NCBI GenBank assembly: GCA_965153355.1
Contig: OZ231127.1
Location: 5,518,001-5,582,000, forward strand
Reading direction: 5' to 3'
Length of the DNA stretch: 64,000 nt
From: Flaccisagitta enflata
Lineage: Eukaryota; Chaetognatha; Sagittoidea; Aphragmophora
A model generated the notes under the pieces. It did not search any database, was not told the origin of the DNA, and saw only the letters and a list, made by a program, of their open reading frames with translations. Position 1 is the stretch's first letter. Each line of letters begins with the position of its first letter. Shown in pieces: positions 28,990-39,489 of this stretch. The position numbers were made by a program, and so were the translations under genes.

Positions 28990-29395
28990 ATGAGTGAATG
29001 AATGAATGAATAAATGAATGAATGAATGAATGAATGAATGATTGAATGAATGAATGAATGAATGAATGAATGAATGAATGAATTGATGAATGAATAAATG
29101 AATGAATGAATGAATGAATGAATGAATGAATGAATGAATGAATGAATAAATGAATGAATGAATGAATGAATGAATGAATGAATGAATGAATGAATGGATG
29201 AAAATGAGACAACGTTGATGCCAAATCTTATGCAGTAAGAGAGGGAGAAGGGAAATGAGTGAATGAATGAATGAATGAATGAATGAATGAATGAATGAAT
29301 GAATGAATGAATGAATGAATGAATGAATGAATGAATAAATGAATGAATGAATGAATGATTGAATGAATGAATGAACGAATGAATGAATGAATGTC
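28990..29395 (+). repeat. (AATG)n tetranucleotide arrays, two blocks
   Basis: Two GAATGAATGAAT blocks are separated by a duplicated ~40-bp spacer (AGACAACGTTGATGCCAAAT against AGACAACGTTGAGGCCAAAT, followed by GGGAAATGAGTG). The whole block was therefore duplicated in tandem. Confidence 0.93.
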
Positions 29396-29862
29396 AGTGG
29401 GGGTAGAAGATTGACAACGTTATTAAAGGGACTCAATGAGTCATCAGTATTCACTACACGCTGTATTTTGTCTAAGAACACTGTTTATAAGAATATCAGC
29501 CTCAGATTTGGTGAAAAAATAAGAACATTCTAAGAACATGCTGAGGCTCAGATTTTGGCATAAATATATTTTTAAGTATATTTGATATAATTTTTTAAGG
29601 AAACTATCAAAAGTTGTACAGTATCCTATAACCTAAACAATTATTCGACCATTTACCTTTATCATTAACATTTTCTGTAATTTTATAACTTGCAAAAACA
29701 AAATTTTGCATTCACTGAGAATAGAGGACATTGATTTCATTGATTATAAATAGCTAGCAACTATTATTATGAATCTCCAATACTATAAAAATAAGAACAT
29801 GTTAAAAATGTTTGAGGCTGAAACTGGCTAAAAAATAAGAACGCTGAGCCTCAATTCAAACA
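29396..29862. other. No gene; diverged AAATAAGAAC repeats
   Basis: The motif pair AAAAAATAAGAAC next to a GAGGCTCAG-type motif occurs near 29490-29560 and 29790-29860, suggesting a degraded repeat element. Confidence 0.35.
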
Positions 29863-29933
29863 AGGCCAACACCTATAAGTCGCGTGTAGGACAAAAATAA
29901 CTGAACTGACCTGACTCCTTATTGTATCTTTTT

Positions 29934-30056
29934 AGGTGCGACAAAGCACCTCTATAACTGGCTGTGTCCGTCTGTCGGTCTGTTGGTCTGTTGGTCGGGT
30001 AACGCATTCGTTCGACGATCCACACGTCGCACCTTATTGGCCTACTTGGCCTTGTT
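29934..30056 (+). mobile_element. Hairpin-family element, variant stem AGGTGCGAC (copy f)
   Basis: The 5' hairpin AGGTGCGACAAAGCACCT is followed by CTATAA and GTCTGTCGGTCTGTTGG repeats. The 3' end GTCGCACCT (30026-30034) is the exact complement of AGGTGCGAC, then TATTGGCCTACTTGGCCTTGTT. The layout matches the AGTCGCG copies, with a different stem. Confidence 0.7.
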
Positions 30057-30096
30057 ATCGAAAATCAGACTTAAACGCAACCCAAAAAGACCCAAA

Positions 30097-30590
30097 CTAC
30101 ACTCAAACCAGACTCAAACCAGACTCAAACCAGACTCAAACCAGACTCAAACCAGACTCAAACCAGAATTAAACCAGACCAAAACCAGACATAAATCAGA
30201 CATAAACCAGACATAAACCAGACATAAACCAGATTTAAGCCAAACTCAAACCAGACTCAAACCAGACTCAAACCAGACTCAAACCAAACTCAAACCAGAT
30301 TCAAACCAGACTCAAACCAGACTCAAACCAGACTCAAACCAGACTTAAACCAGACCAAAACCAGGCGCAAACCAGGCTCAAACCAGAATCAAACCAGACT
30401 CAAACCAGACTCAAACGGGACTCAAACCAGACTCAAACGGGGCTCAAACCAGACTCAAACCAGGCTCAAACCAGACTCAAACCATAATTAAACCAGACCA
30501 AAACCAGACCAAAACCAGACCTAAATCAGACCAAAATCAAACATAAACCAGAAAAACCAGCAGACTTCAACCAGCAGACTTTAATCAGCA
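30097..30590 (+). repeat. 11-bp minisatellite (AAACCAGACTC)
   Basis: About 40 units of AAACCAGACTC with variants (AAACCAGACATA, AAACGGGACTC). It starts ~40 bp after the 3' end of copy f. Confidence 0.93.
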
Positions 30591-30596
30591 GACTTT

Positions 30597-31307
30597 AACC
30601 AAAAATGACCAAAAATGACCAAAAATGACCAAAAATGACCAAAAATGACCAAAACGACCAAAATGACCAAAAATGACCAAAAATGACCAAAAATGACCAA
30701 AAATGACCAAAAATGACCAAAAAATAACCAAAAAATAACCAAAAATGATCAAAAATGACCAAAAATGACCAAAAATGACCAAAAATGACCAAAAATGACC
30801 AAAAATGACCAAAAATGACCAAAAATGACCAAAATGACCAAAAATGACCAGAAATGACCAAAAAGGATTACAAATGATCAAAAATGACCAAAAATGGCCA
30901 AAAATGATCAAAAATGATCAAAAATGATCAAAAATGACCAAAAATGACCAAAAACGACCAAAAATGACCAAAATGACCAAATATGCTCAAAAATGATCAA
31001 AAACGACCAAAAACGACCAAAATGACCAAAATAACCAAAAAAGACCAAAAATGACCAAAAATGACCAAAAATGACCAAAAATGATCAAAAATGATCAAAA
31101 CTGACCAAAAAATGACCCAAACTGACCCAAACTGACCCAAACTGACCAAAAATGACCATAATGACCAAAATGACCAAAAATGACCAAAAAATACCAAAAA
31201 TGATCAAAAATGACCAAAATGACCAAAAATGACCAAAAATGACAAAAAATGACAAAAAAATGACAAAAAATGATCAAAAATGATCAAAAATGATCGAATA
31301 TGATCAA
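30597..31307 (+). repeat. 10-bp minisatellite (AAAAATGACC), block 1
   Basis: About 70 units of AAAAATGACC with single-base variants. On the minus strand it reads as GHFWSFLVIF-type frames, which are artefacts. Confidence 0.95.
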
Positions 31308-31308
31308 T

Positions 31309-31950
31309 AGTCGCAAAAGCGTCAGATGGTCAGCGGTACCCGTTGCCCCTATGTGAGTGTATGTGGGTTTGTAGTGGTAAGAGGGGCAGCGGCCCCGAAG
31401 GGGCCGATGACCTATGCTGTTTTTATTTGAGCTTCAACGCTGGAATTAGGGCCTGGAGGCAGAGATTCGGGCCTTGAGACCAGAATTTGGGCCTTGAGAC
31501 CAGGATTTGAGCCTCAAGACCAGGAATTAGGCCTCGAGGCTGGGATTTGAACCTCCAGGCTGGGATTTGAACCTCGAGGCTGGGATTTGAGCCTGGGGAC
31601 TGGGATTTGAGTCTTGAGGCTAGGATTTGAGCCTTGAGGCTGAGACATGAGCCTCCAGGCTGACATTTGAGCCTCCAGGCTGGGATTTGAGCCTCCAGGC
31701 TGAGATTTGAGCTTCCAGGCTGGGATTTGAGCCTCCAGGCTGGGATTTGAGCCTCCAGGCTGGGATTTGAGCCTCCAGGCTGGGATTTGGGCCTCAAGAC
31801 TAGGATTTGGGCCTCAAGACTAGGATTTGGGCCTCAAGACTAGGATTTGGGCCTCGAGGGGGGTGGACGGAGAAGAAGGAGGAGGAGAAGGAGAAATTTC
31901 CCCTATGTGTGAAAGCATAGGTCATCGGCCCCTTTGGGGCCGCTGCCCAA
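31309..31950. mobile_element. GGCC-TIR element with 20-bp minisatellite, complete
   Basis: The left part is GTCGCAAAAGCG, then ATGGTCAGCGGTACCCG, then GGGGCAGCGGCCCCGAAGG and GGCCGATGACCTATGCT (to 31418). The right part (31913-31948) is AGCATAGGTCATCGGCCCCT and TTGGGGCCGCTGCCC, the complement of the inner left part. The interior (31428-31855) is a ~20-bp tandem array of GAGCCTCCAGGCTGGGATTT, plus a GA-rich spacer. It interrupts the 10-bp minisatellite, which continues at 31950, so it inserted into that array. No transposase. Confidence 0.75.
31428..31858 (+). repeat. 20-bp minisatellite (GAGCCTCCAGGCTGGGATTT)
   Basis: About 21 units. Each contains the short palindrome GCCTCNAGGC next to TGGGATTT. 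The same unit occurs at 1-180, 39255-39435 (reversed), 48000-48180 (diverged) and 62570-63065. Confidence 0.93.
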
Positions 31951-32340
31951 AAAAGGCCAAAAAAGACCAAAATTGACCAAAATGACCAAAATGACCAAAA
32001 ATGACCAAAATGACCAAAAATGACCAAAATGACCAAAAATGACCAAAAATGACCAAAAATGATCAAAAATGACCAAAAATGACCCAAATTGACCAAAATT
32101 TACCAAAATGACCAAAATGACCAAAATGACCAAAAATGACCAAAAATGTCCAAAAATGACCAAAAATGACCAAAAATGACCAAAAATGACCAGAAATAAA
32201 CAAAATTAACCAAAATTGACCAAAAATGGCCAAAAATAACCAAAATGACCAAAATGACCAAAATGACCAAAATGACCAAAATGACCAAAATGACCAAAAT
32301 GACCAAAAATGACCAAAAATGACTAAAAGCAACCAATAAT
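31950..32340 (+). repeat. 10-bp minisatellite (AAAAATGACC), block 2
   Basis: A continuation of block 1, interrupted by the GGCC-TIR element. Confidence 0.95.
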
Positions 32341-32570
32341 TCCCAAACACAACAACAAAATGACTCAAAATAACTCCAGACGACCCAAAAAGACGCAAAA
32401 AAGCAAAGTGTTACCGACCGACCGACGGACCGACAGACAGACGGAGCGGGTTGTAGAGTCGCGTGCACGCGACTAAAAACAGTGTTCTTATAAATAATAC
32501 GGCGTGTATCAATATTATCACTGCTTTTGTATTTATTTTCTCTTCTCATATCTTTGTTTTCTTGTCTTTT

Positions 32571-32834
32571 TAGTCGCGTGCTACGCGACTCTATAAGCCA
32601 CTTTTTGGTCCGTCGGTCGGTCGGTCGGTCGGTCGGTCGGTCCGTTGGTCCGTAACAAAGTTGTTTTAAAGGCCTTTTATTGCGTTTTTTTATGACTCTG
32701 AATAGTGGAGAAGATACTTGAAGTAGTAAACAGCTATTTCAAATGTCTTTTTGAAAATAAAGTTTGTCTGTCTGTCTGCCTGACTTTTTTTGAAAGTGCC
32801 GACGCACGCGACTAAGGTCTAATGACCTTGTTTT
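32571..32834 (+). mobile_element. AGTCGCG hairpin-family element, copy b
   Basis: The 5' hairpin AGTCGCGTGCTACGCGACT is followed by CTATAA and GTCGGTCGGTCGGTCGG. The 3' end GCACGCGACT (32804-32813) complements the first stem arm, then TAATGACCTTGTTTT closes the copy. It is divergent from and adjacent to the 5' end of copy j. Confidence 0.7.
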
Positions 32835-32999
32835 CAAAAAGAGCCCCGTGCTGCTTATATCTTTTTTTGCGATCTCATAACAACATTGAGTTGAGGTTTG
32901 TCTTTAGATGAGATAGTATTTCCTTTCAAAAATTTTCTTCTTTTCAATTATTCTTTTTCGCCTTTTTTTTCATTGTTCTTTTCCAACTGATTCATCTTC

Positions 33000-33069
33000 T
33001 CCTTCTTATGCTTCTTCTTTCTCTTCTTCTTCTTTCATTTCTTCTTTTTTCTCTTCTTCTTCTGCTTCT

Positions 33070-33101
<32 letters not shown>

Positions 33102-33185
33102 TTCTTCTTCTTCTTCTTCTTCTTCTTCTTCTTCTCCTTCTTCTCCTTCTTCTTCTTCTTCTTATTCTTCGTCTTCTTCTTTTTC
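33000..33185 (+). repeat. (CTT)n microsatellite
   Basis: CTT triplets with CCT and TTT interruptions. Poly-Arg and poly-Leu frames are artefacts. Confidence 0.95.
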
Positions 33186-33789
33186 TTCCCTTTTCACCTT
33201 CCTGTAAAGTTACAAACTGCCTTGTAATTTCCCTATCAACTCCCACTCAAGTCATGATTCTTGGAAGCCCTCCGCCCATCAGAAATTGGCTCTCCATTAC
33301 ATTTTGTCTCAGAAAATTTGACAAGGAAGTCATGTATGAAGTAAATATATTCCTCCTATCATATTAATGGAGAACTAGATCGTCCCCACCGGTACTTCCC
33401 CGCCTCTTCCCTCTTCATACCCTTTGGAATTCTAGCCATAGTAGCGAATTGAACTCGCCAGAAAGAAAAAGAGAGAGATTGGTGCGCACGATTTTAATCG
33501 TCAGTCAAGAATGAAAAGCGACAGGAAATTTCTCAAGCCAAAGAAAGGAATGACCTTCGATACCGGCAAAATGCATAACAAACAAAATAATGAGAATAAG
33601 ATCGCGGTCACGCATATCGATAGGATTCAGGACTCCCCCTCTGCCAAAAAAAAGTTTCTAAGAGAAAGTTTTTTTGAGAAATAACGAAAAGAAAACGATA
33701 GATAAAGTGACCAAGTTCACATGAGATAAGAAAAAAAAATAGAACCAGTGGAAAACAGGATGTTATGTACAAAAACCACAATATTGCGA
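33186..33789. other. No gene seen
   Basis: AT-rich unique-looking sequence with no supported exon. Confidence 0.35.
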
Positions 33790-34266
33790 CTAAAGAGTCA
33801 CATGGTGTGAAATGTAGTGGCAATCAAAAAGAAACTTATTCACATGAGTAAAATGGCACTGTAGAATTTTAGCTTCTTGTTGCGGAGATCCATCTTTGCT
33901 TCCCTTTAGTGTCGCAACAACGCCCGTCACTCCTTCCATTTCCTTTCCGTAATGATGCGGCCGTGGACACAACATCATTGGTGAATCAATAGCACTCCCA
34001 AAATTGGCGATGCTGCCAATCATCTCAGCCATGGCCCGCCCATCCATGGCAATCTGGCGACCGAAGCAGTGATAAGCATTCGTCGATCCGGAAAAAAGTG
34101 TTATCGAAGACAGAGATGAAACGGAAGATGCACTTGTAACACACGGAATGAGGATGATAAGAGGAAGAAGAGTGATGAAAGAGAAGATGGCACACATGCG
34201 GATGAAAATACCGCAGGTGGCATTCATGCCGCAGATGGCAATAGGTAAATCGCAGCCCTTAGTCAT
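33790..34266 (-). CDS. Possible small secreted or membrane protein (158 aa), unrecognised
   Basis: A minus-strand frame with an ATG at 34266. After ~22 residues there is a hydrophobic stretch (MCAIFSFITLLPLIILIPCV) that could be a signal or membrane segment, then a Ser-rich part and a segment with several Cys and His (NAYHCFGRQIAMDGRAM, LCPRPHHYGKEMEG). If the second ATG (MNATCGIF) is used, the hydrophobic stretch is nearer the N-terminus. No family is recognised and no splice signal helps. Length and composition are compatible with a gene, but chance is not excluded. Confidence 0.25.
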   Translation of the reverse strand: MTKGCDLPIAICGMNATCGIFIRMCAIFSFITLLPLIILIPCVTSASSVSSLSSITLFSGSTNAYHCFGRQIAMDGRAMAEMIGSIANFGSAIDSPMMLCPRPHHYGKEMEGVTGVVATLKGSKDGSPQQEAKILQCHFTHVNKFLFDCHYISHHVTL

Positions 34267-35132
34267 TCTTAGTGAGAAAAAAGATGATCCTGGTCAAAGC
34301 AGTACTCGAAGATCCGTCGTTTTGTGATTGTAGATGAACACTCCCCTCAAAAGTTGATATGGGGCTACTGGTATTCCGATACACCTTTCTTCCGGAGTGG
34401 TGGACGAAAGTTTTTGGCGCTCCAAGGGTCGATCCGGTGATCTCGGCGCTCTATTGGCGGTTCCGACGTTCCGGCGCGGCGTTCCCGGCGCTCTGACGGC
34501 GGTCCCGGTGTTTCCGGCGCTCAATTGGCTGTCCCGATGATCCAGATGCCCAGAGCGCTCCGACCAGTACAATCACTAAACCGCGTCCCAAGTGACAAAG
34601 CATTTATTAAGTGATCAAGTTTTTTCTCGATCCAAAAGAATTGACGAGAGGCGAAAAACGAGTTCTTTGGTTTTTATCGCAGATCCGTTAGCAAAACGGT
34701 CATTTCTCTTATTTTGGTTATTTTCCATTTTATTATGATTTTGCTTCCTCTCATTTTTATCGGTCACAAATATTCTCTCTCCCTGCGTTGATTTCGAATT
34801 TGCTTCAGTCTGATTAAAATCTTTCTTGGAAATCATTTCTCTCCTAAAATTAGCTTCGCTTATTTAGACAGATAAATCATTAGATAGATTTTGCTCTGCT
34901 CACCCCAGAATGACGAGCCGTGCTCGTTCATTCTGGACTCCATCTTTGAATAGTTGAGAGTGGAAGTTACATACATCTTTGTATGATAGGTGGAACAACT
35001 CCCTCACTATACCAAAACTAAAATAAATGGAAGAGGGCCTTGTGAGCCCTCACTGACTAGTTACTACGCGCATCACTCCTAGTTTTCCATAAAACAGAAT
35101 TTGATAAACATTTCCTCTCACTCTATCCCATA
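34267..35132. other. No gene; GGCGCTC-rich stretch and a small hairpin
   Basis: 34400-34560 has repeated CGGCGCTC motifs and is locally GC-rich. At 34903-34934 CCAGAATGACGAGC and GCTCGTTCATTCTGG form a hairpin of about 14 bp. The functions are unknown. Confidence 0.35.
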
Positions 35133-35691
35133 TAGTAGATTTCGTCTAGACTTGAGATAACGGGGGCAAGCACACAAGGTTAACAAATGAATTCACAGGT
35201 GGCTGACATTTTAATATGTATTACGTAGAAACGATTTATTCCCATGATATTTCTATTACAGAAACACATTTCCATGTATTTATGCTAAATTTTCAATATT
35301 TCGAGAAATTTTTTGAGGGAATATCGCTTATAAGATAAAATTTACACAACTTTCCCACAAAGAGGTTCAGAAGATTATCGCCTATTTTACTGTTGTGAGT
35401 CAGGATTCCACGTGTGCCATAAACCCCTAGCAACCGCTAAACGAAAGGACAGATTCTACAGAACATACTGTATGGAAATAGGCAATTTGATTTGCCAATG
35501 CCTCTTCAAAAATTTCTCAAATATCATATTTTATTTAAACATACTGGGGAACAGCTTTCCACAGAACTAATAACTACGCTGCAATGGAAACATCATTTTA
35601 TTAGTCTATATTTTAAATATCAATCCCCTAGCTTCATTTGTTAATCTACAACGCTTGCCCCCGTTATCTCAAGTCTAGACAAGATCTACTG
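35133..35691. mobile_element. AGTAGAT-TIR palindromic element, copy 1
   Basis: The left end TAGTAGATTTCGTCTAGACT, then TGAGATAACGGGGGCAAGC, is mirrored at the right end (GCTTGCCCCCGTTATCTC, then AAGTCTAGACAAGATCTACT). TA flanks both sides. The interior is also partly self-complementary (ACACATTTCCATGTATTT, CCCTAGCAACCGCTAAACG) and matches a second copy at 61875-62421. About 559 bp, without coding sequence; a foldback-type MITE with TA target preference. Confidence 0.72.
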
Positions 35692-35978
35692 TATAACATA
35701 TATAACATACATATATAACATGTCAGATTACAATGTTTGCCTTCAAATGAATTACTTCAAAGGACAATGATCGCCGTATTTTACCGTGAAGGTTTTCCTA
35801 TCCAGGATATACATCAGGTGTGACAGATAAGGTTACGGGCAATCGCAGTGAGTTGCCTAAATAATCAGAATGAACCAGATATGTTAGGGAATGAGACTCA
35901 TGCAGCCGGGTGATGAGATCAAAATGACAATGGAGTGTAAACACGCATGTGATAAATGTATTCACAATGATGCTCATT

Positions 35979-36560
35979 CGCTTTGCAGCTCACCTCCACG
36001 GTCATGTGGCTCATTTAGCTCATCTCCACGCTCATGTAGCTTATTTCCCTCACCTCCACGCTCATGTAACTCATTTAGCTCACCTTCACGCTCATGTAGC
36101 TCATTTCCCTCACCTCCACGCTCATATAACTCATATAGCTCATCTCTACGCTCATGTAGCTCATTTTCCTCACCTCCACGCTCATGTAACTCATTTAGCT
36201 CACCTTCACGCTCATGTAGCTCATTTCCTCCACCTCCACGCTCATGTAACTCATTTAGCTCACCTCCACGCTCATGTAGCTCATTTCCTCTCACCTCCAC
36301 GCTCATGTAACTCATTAAGCTCATCTCCACGCTCATGTAGCTCATTTCCCTCACCTCCATGCTCATATAACCTATAGTCTATTCCCCATGCTCATGTAGC
36401 TCATTTTCCTCACCTACGCCTATAACCTAATTCAGCTCACCTTCACGCTCATGTAACTCATTTAGCTTATCTCCACACTCATGTAGCTCATTTAGCTCAC
36501 CTTCAGGCTCAAGGAGCTCATTTCCTCCACCTCCACGCTCATATAACTCATTTAGCTCAA
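35979..36560 (+). repeat. 30-bp minisatellite (CTCATGTAACTCATTTAGCT + CACCTCCACG)
   Basis: About 19 units built on CTCATG/CTCATTT/GCTCACC modules. Because 30 is divisible by three, long open frames exist on both strands; they are artefacts. It is followed at 36596-36616 (minus) by CATTTTTAGTCGCGGACCACC, a 5' end of the hairpin family. Confidence 0.9.
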
Positions 36561-36754
36561 CCGACTGATTGGCGGACAGAGTGACGGACTTTAAAAGTAG
36601 GTGGTCCGCGACTAAAAATGCAGTTGAGGAGAGAAAAGTGCTGCATTGTAGGGATAAGGAGTGGGAATTGGGGGGAGGAGGTGGTCGTCGGCGCAGAGCA
36701 TTGATCGAGGTGATTTATTTCAGTCTGGCGCCGTTTTCGACAATAACAACCAGA

Positions 36755-36922
36755 AAAAAAACCGTCACACTTATGCATAATGGGCTTTTCAAAGGCAATT
36801 CTTACTCACTTTCTTTCTTTCGAGCTGGAACTGATTCAGAATTTATAAAGTATATGCATAGTTCTGAAATTGAATATGCTGAATCAATTATTCTTCGTCC
36901 ATACGTTTCCACACTTTCGCAG
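36755..36922 (+). CDS. Candidate internal exon (weak)
   Basis: An open frame from an acceptor-like AACAACCAG (36754) to a donor TTTCGCAG|GTCTGC (36923). It encodes LFKGNSYSLSFFRAGTDSEF and YAESIILRPYVSTLSQ. The spacing of aromatic and hydrophobic residues resembles the end of a fibronectin type III domain, but this is only a visual impression. No partner exon is established: a frame at 38890-38995 ending VTLPLF before a stop could be a downstream exon across the foldback element, but its splice site is poor. Confidence 0.22.
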
Positions 36923-37873
36923 GTCTGCATGTGTGCGAGTGTAGCTTAGTACACACGTACTCAAGTCAACCGGGCAACAGGCGGGATGTCAGTACTATAC
37001 AGACGAAAGTGAAATACAAGAAGTTAACCCCCCACTTGACGGTATGTTTTCCCCCTCATGTGCTCAAAACCTGTGTACCCGATTGTTTTTGATTTTTTTT
37101 ATAATATTTTTACCTAGATCAAAAGAGATTTGGGATCTTTGATCCATTTTAGGGACCGCGAGTTCCATTTATTTATCACCACTCAATGGTGGTTGTTGTG
37201 AAAATGTTAAAATTCCGTTTCTTTGGGCTCAAAATTGGGCCACTTTGCCTTTGAAATTTGACCTAAAATCCATGAGGTAACCAGTGAGGTGACCAGTGGT
37301 GCAATCTGCATATTGCTATCATTTTTTGTTAAGATTTGAGCGCTTTTCAAAGATGGAAGGGTACAAGGGTTTTTTTACCAGATTAATTTAGTGGTCAATT
37401 TTGACAGTTTTTACAATTTTTGATATATCTCCACTTTGGATGGACAAATTTAGATGAAATTGGTGACCAAATCTGAAGAGTTTTGATGCCTAACTGACTA
37501 GGTAAAATTTTTGATCGATATGACCCTCAAAATTTTTGGGAGACTCTAAAAGCAGGTGCTAAAAAGTGAATTTTTTTTCTCCATTTTGGCTACTTTGGTA
37601 AAAAAAATTGGGCAGAAAAAGACAAAAAATTCATGGGCATATTAAACTACAGTTCAAGATCTTACCAGTGGTGCAATTGGCATGTTAATATGTTGAAGCA
37701 TACAGATTTGGCAGAGCTTTTAAGCTCATAGTGATTAAAAAATGTCATTTTATCATACCCACCAATCTTTGAAGCTCTGCCAAATCTATATGCTTCAACA
37801 TATTGACATACCGATTGTACCACAGGTTAGATCTTGAACTGTTGTTTAATTTGCCCATGAATTTTTTGTCTTT

Positions 37874-37965
37874 TTGGGCAGCGGCCCCAAAGGGGCCAAT
37901 GACCTATGCTTTCACACATATGGGACACTTTCTACTTACACTTACTACCAGAGTTCCCAAAATTT
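37874..37965 (+). mobile_element. Solo GGCC-TIR end inside the foldback right arm
   Basis: TGGGCAGCGGCCCCAAAGG, then GGCCAATGACCTATGC, then TTTCACACATATGGGAC. The left arm has no counterpart beyond GGGCAGAAAAAGAC, so the block was gained, or spread, in the right arm only. Confidence 0.6.
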
Positions 37966-38457
37966 TTAGGACTGATATCATCAAAATTTACCATAATTCA
38001 GTTAGAGCATCAAAAACTTTTCAATTTGGTCACCAATTTTATTCAGATTTGTCCATCCAAAGGGAGATATATCAAAAATTGTAAAAATGTCAAACTATTC
38101 ATCAAATTCATCTGCAAAAACCTCATACCCTCTTCCCATCTTTGAAATGCTCTCAAATTTTAACAAAATGCTAGTAACATGATTGCACCACTGGTTAGCT
38201 CTCTTTGTTTTAGTTTCATAATCTCATGGATTTTAGTCAGAATTTAAACCGAAGGGAACTGATTTTGCCCAAATGACCAGATTTCAATGTTTTCACCACA
38301 ACCACCTTGAGTGGTGATAATAAACGGAACTCATGAACTTTTAAATGGGATCAAAAATCCCAAATCTCTTTTGTTCTAGGTAGTAATATTATAAAAATAA
38401 TCAAAAACGATCGGGTACATAGGTTTTGAGCACATGTGGGGGAAAACATACCGTCAA

Positions 38458-38801
38458 CCCCCCACAAACTGTAGCTTCCCCTACAGCTTCAACCATTGAA
38501 TGAAGAAAGACATAAACGATAGGGACTGGTAACTTATATAAATACAATTAGCCTCATCAGAGCGATTTTGGAATTTCATCCCCACTGAGGAGATATTGTT
38601 AAAATTGCATATTTAGTAAAATTAAAAAAATGTCATTTTTTATTAGTTTTTAAGCCGTAATTTTAGACTTGGGATAAAATTCCAAAATTGCTCTGATGAG
38701 GCTAATTGTATTGATATAAGCTACCATTCCCTACCTTATATGCACTTCTCTATTCCGCGGTTGAGGCTGTAGGGGGGGGGTGCTACAGTTTTTTGGGGGT
38801 T
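38458..38801. mobile_element. Nested ~340-bp palindromic element
   Basis: The ends CCCCCCACAAACTGTAGC and GCTACAGTTTTTTGGGGG enclose a second inverted pair: CAATTAGCCTCATCAGAGCG at 38547-38566 against TTGCTCTGATGAGGCTAATTG at 38688-38708. It lies within the outer element's right terminal region and has no counterpart on the left. Confidence 0.65.
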
Positions 38802-39111
38802 AACTTCTTGTATTTCACTTTCGTCTGTATCTATTTTCATTGCCTCTCTTTCATATATTCTAGAATTGAAACGAAAACAATTGGAAGTCAGTCCAGATTG
38901 TCACAGCTCTTGAGCAATCGTTGAAAATCGGTGAACAAATGCAATTGTTAGAGCAACAGCTGCCAATCGAGAATGTCACCCTTCCGTTGTTTTAATCAAT
39001 CAACGTTTAAGAGTGTACTCCCCTTTTCGTTTTCTGTCTCTCTTTGAATGTCTCGTTTTCGTTGGTCATGTCTGTCACTTCGTTCCTGTTTTTCTTTGTC
39101 CTTCTCTTTTT

Positions 39112-39440
39112 GGGCAGCGGCCTCAAAAGGCCGATGTCCTGTAGAGCAATAGGGGGAATTTCCAGACGTCCAACCTTCCATCCTTCAGTCCTTCCATCCT
39201 TCCGTCCATGCGTCTGTTTCTTCCCCCCCCCCCCGTTGAGCATCAAGGTCACAAATTAGCCCTCTTAGGCCTCAATCTAACCCATCAAGCCTCAAATCAG
39301 CCCTCCAGACCTCAAATCCGCTCTCTTAGCCAAATGTATGCCTTCCAGCCCTCAAATTAGCCCTCCCAGGCTTTAATTAAACCCATCAGGCCCCAAATCA
39401 GCCCTCCAAGCTTCAAATTTGCCCTCCATACCTTAAAGCT
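39112..39440 (-). mobile_element. GGCC-TIR element, subfamily 2, partial
   Basis: GGGCAGCGGCCTCAAAAGG and GGCCGATGTCCTGTAGAGC are followed by GGGGGAATTTCCAGACGTCC, a (CCTTCCATCCTT) run, and then 39255-39435 with ~20-bp units AGCCCTCCAGACCTCAAATC, the reverse of the family minisatellite. The far end is not recognised. Confidence 0.6.
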
Positions 39441-39489
39441 CTGTCTCTCCCTCTCTCACTGGCTGCATTAAATCGTGTACCCGACGAAG

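Larger units (their letters stand above)
29863..32484 (-). mobile_element. AGTCGCG hairpin-family element, 2.6 kb, inflated by satellites and nested insertions (copy j)
   Basis: On the minus strand the 5' hairpin AGTCGCGTGCACGCGACT lies at 32459-32476, followed by CTACAACCCGC and GGTCGGTCGG-type repeats (down to 32412). A matching 3' end (CACGCGACTTATAGGTGTTGG, then CCTTGTTT) lies at 29863-29890. Between them are 10-bp TGGTCATTTT arrays, a GGCC-TIR element (31309-31950), an 11-bp array and another family member (29934-30056). The copy at 46920-47137 has similar GTCATTCTAA repeats at the same internal place, which supports reading this as one element. The outer pairing is inferred. Confidence 0.45.
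36997..38830. mobile_element. Large foldback element with 36-bp perfect ends
   Basis: The left end ATACAGACGAAAGTGAAATA, then CAAGAAGTTAACCCCC, is exactly complemented at 38795-38830. Inverted similarity continues for ~700 bp per arm, e.g. GGTATGTTTTCCCCC at 37042 against GGGGGAAAACATACC at 38439 and CCACTCAATGGTGGTTGTTG at 37178 against its diverged complement near 38310. The centre is near 37740. The right arm carries two extra insertions (37874-37960 and 38458-38801). No transposase is present; DNA of this form can fold into a very long hairpin. Confidence 0.75.

Noticed and set aside
30585-32549. Minus-strand frames rich in GHFWSFLVIF
   Set aside because: They follow the 10-bp TGACCAAAAA minisatellite in all frames; not membrane proteins.
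35891-36377. Three overlapping ~130-codon frames
   Set aside because: Produced by a 30-bp repeat unit divisible by three; frames exist on both strands.
38890-38995. Terminal exon (ALEQSLKIGEQMQLLEQQL, ending before a TAA)
   Set aside because: The nearest good acceptor (TATATTCTAG, 38863) gives an immediate stop in this frame; the remaining AG sites lack a pyrimidine tract.
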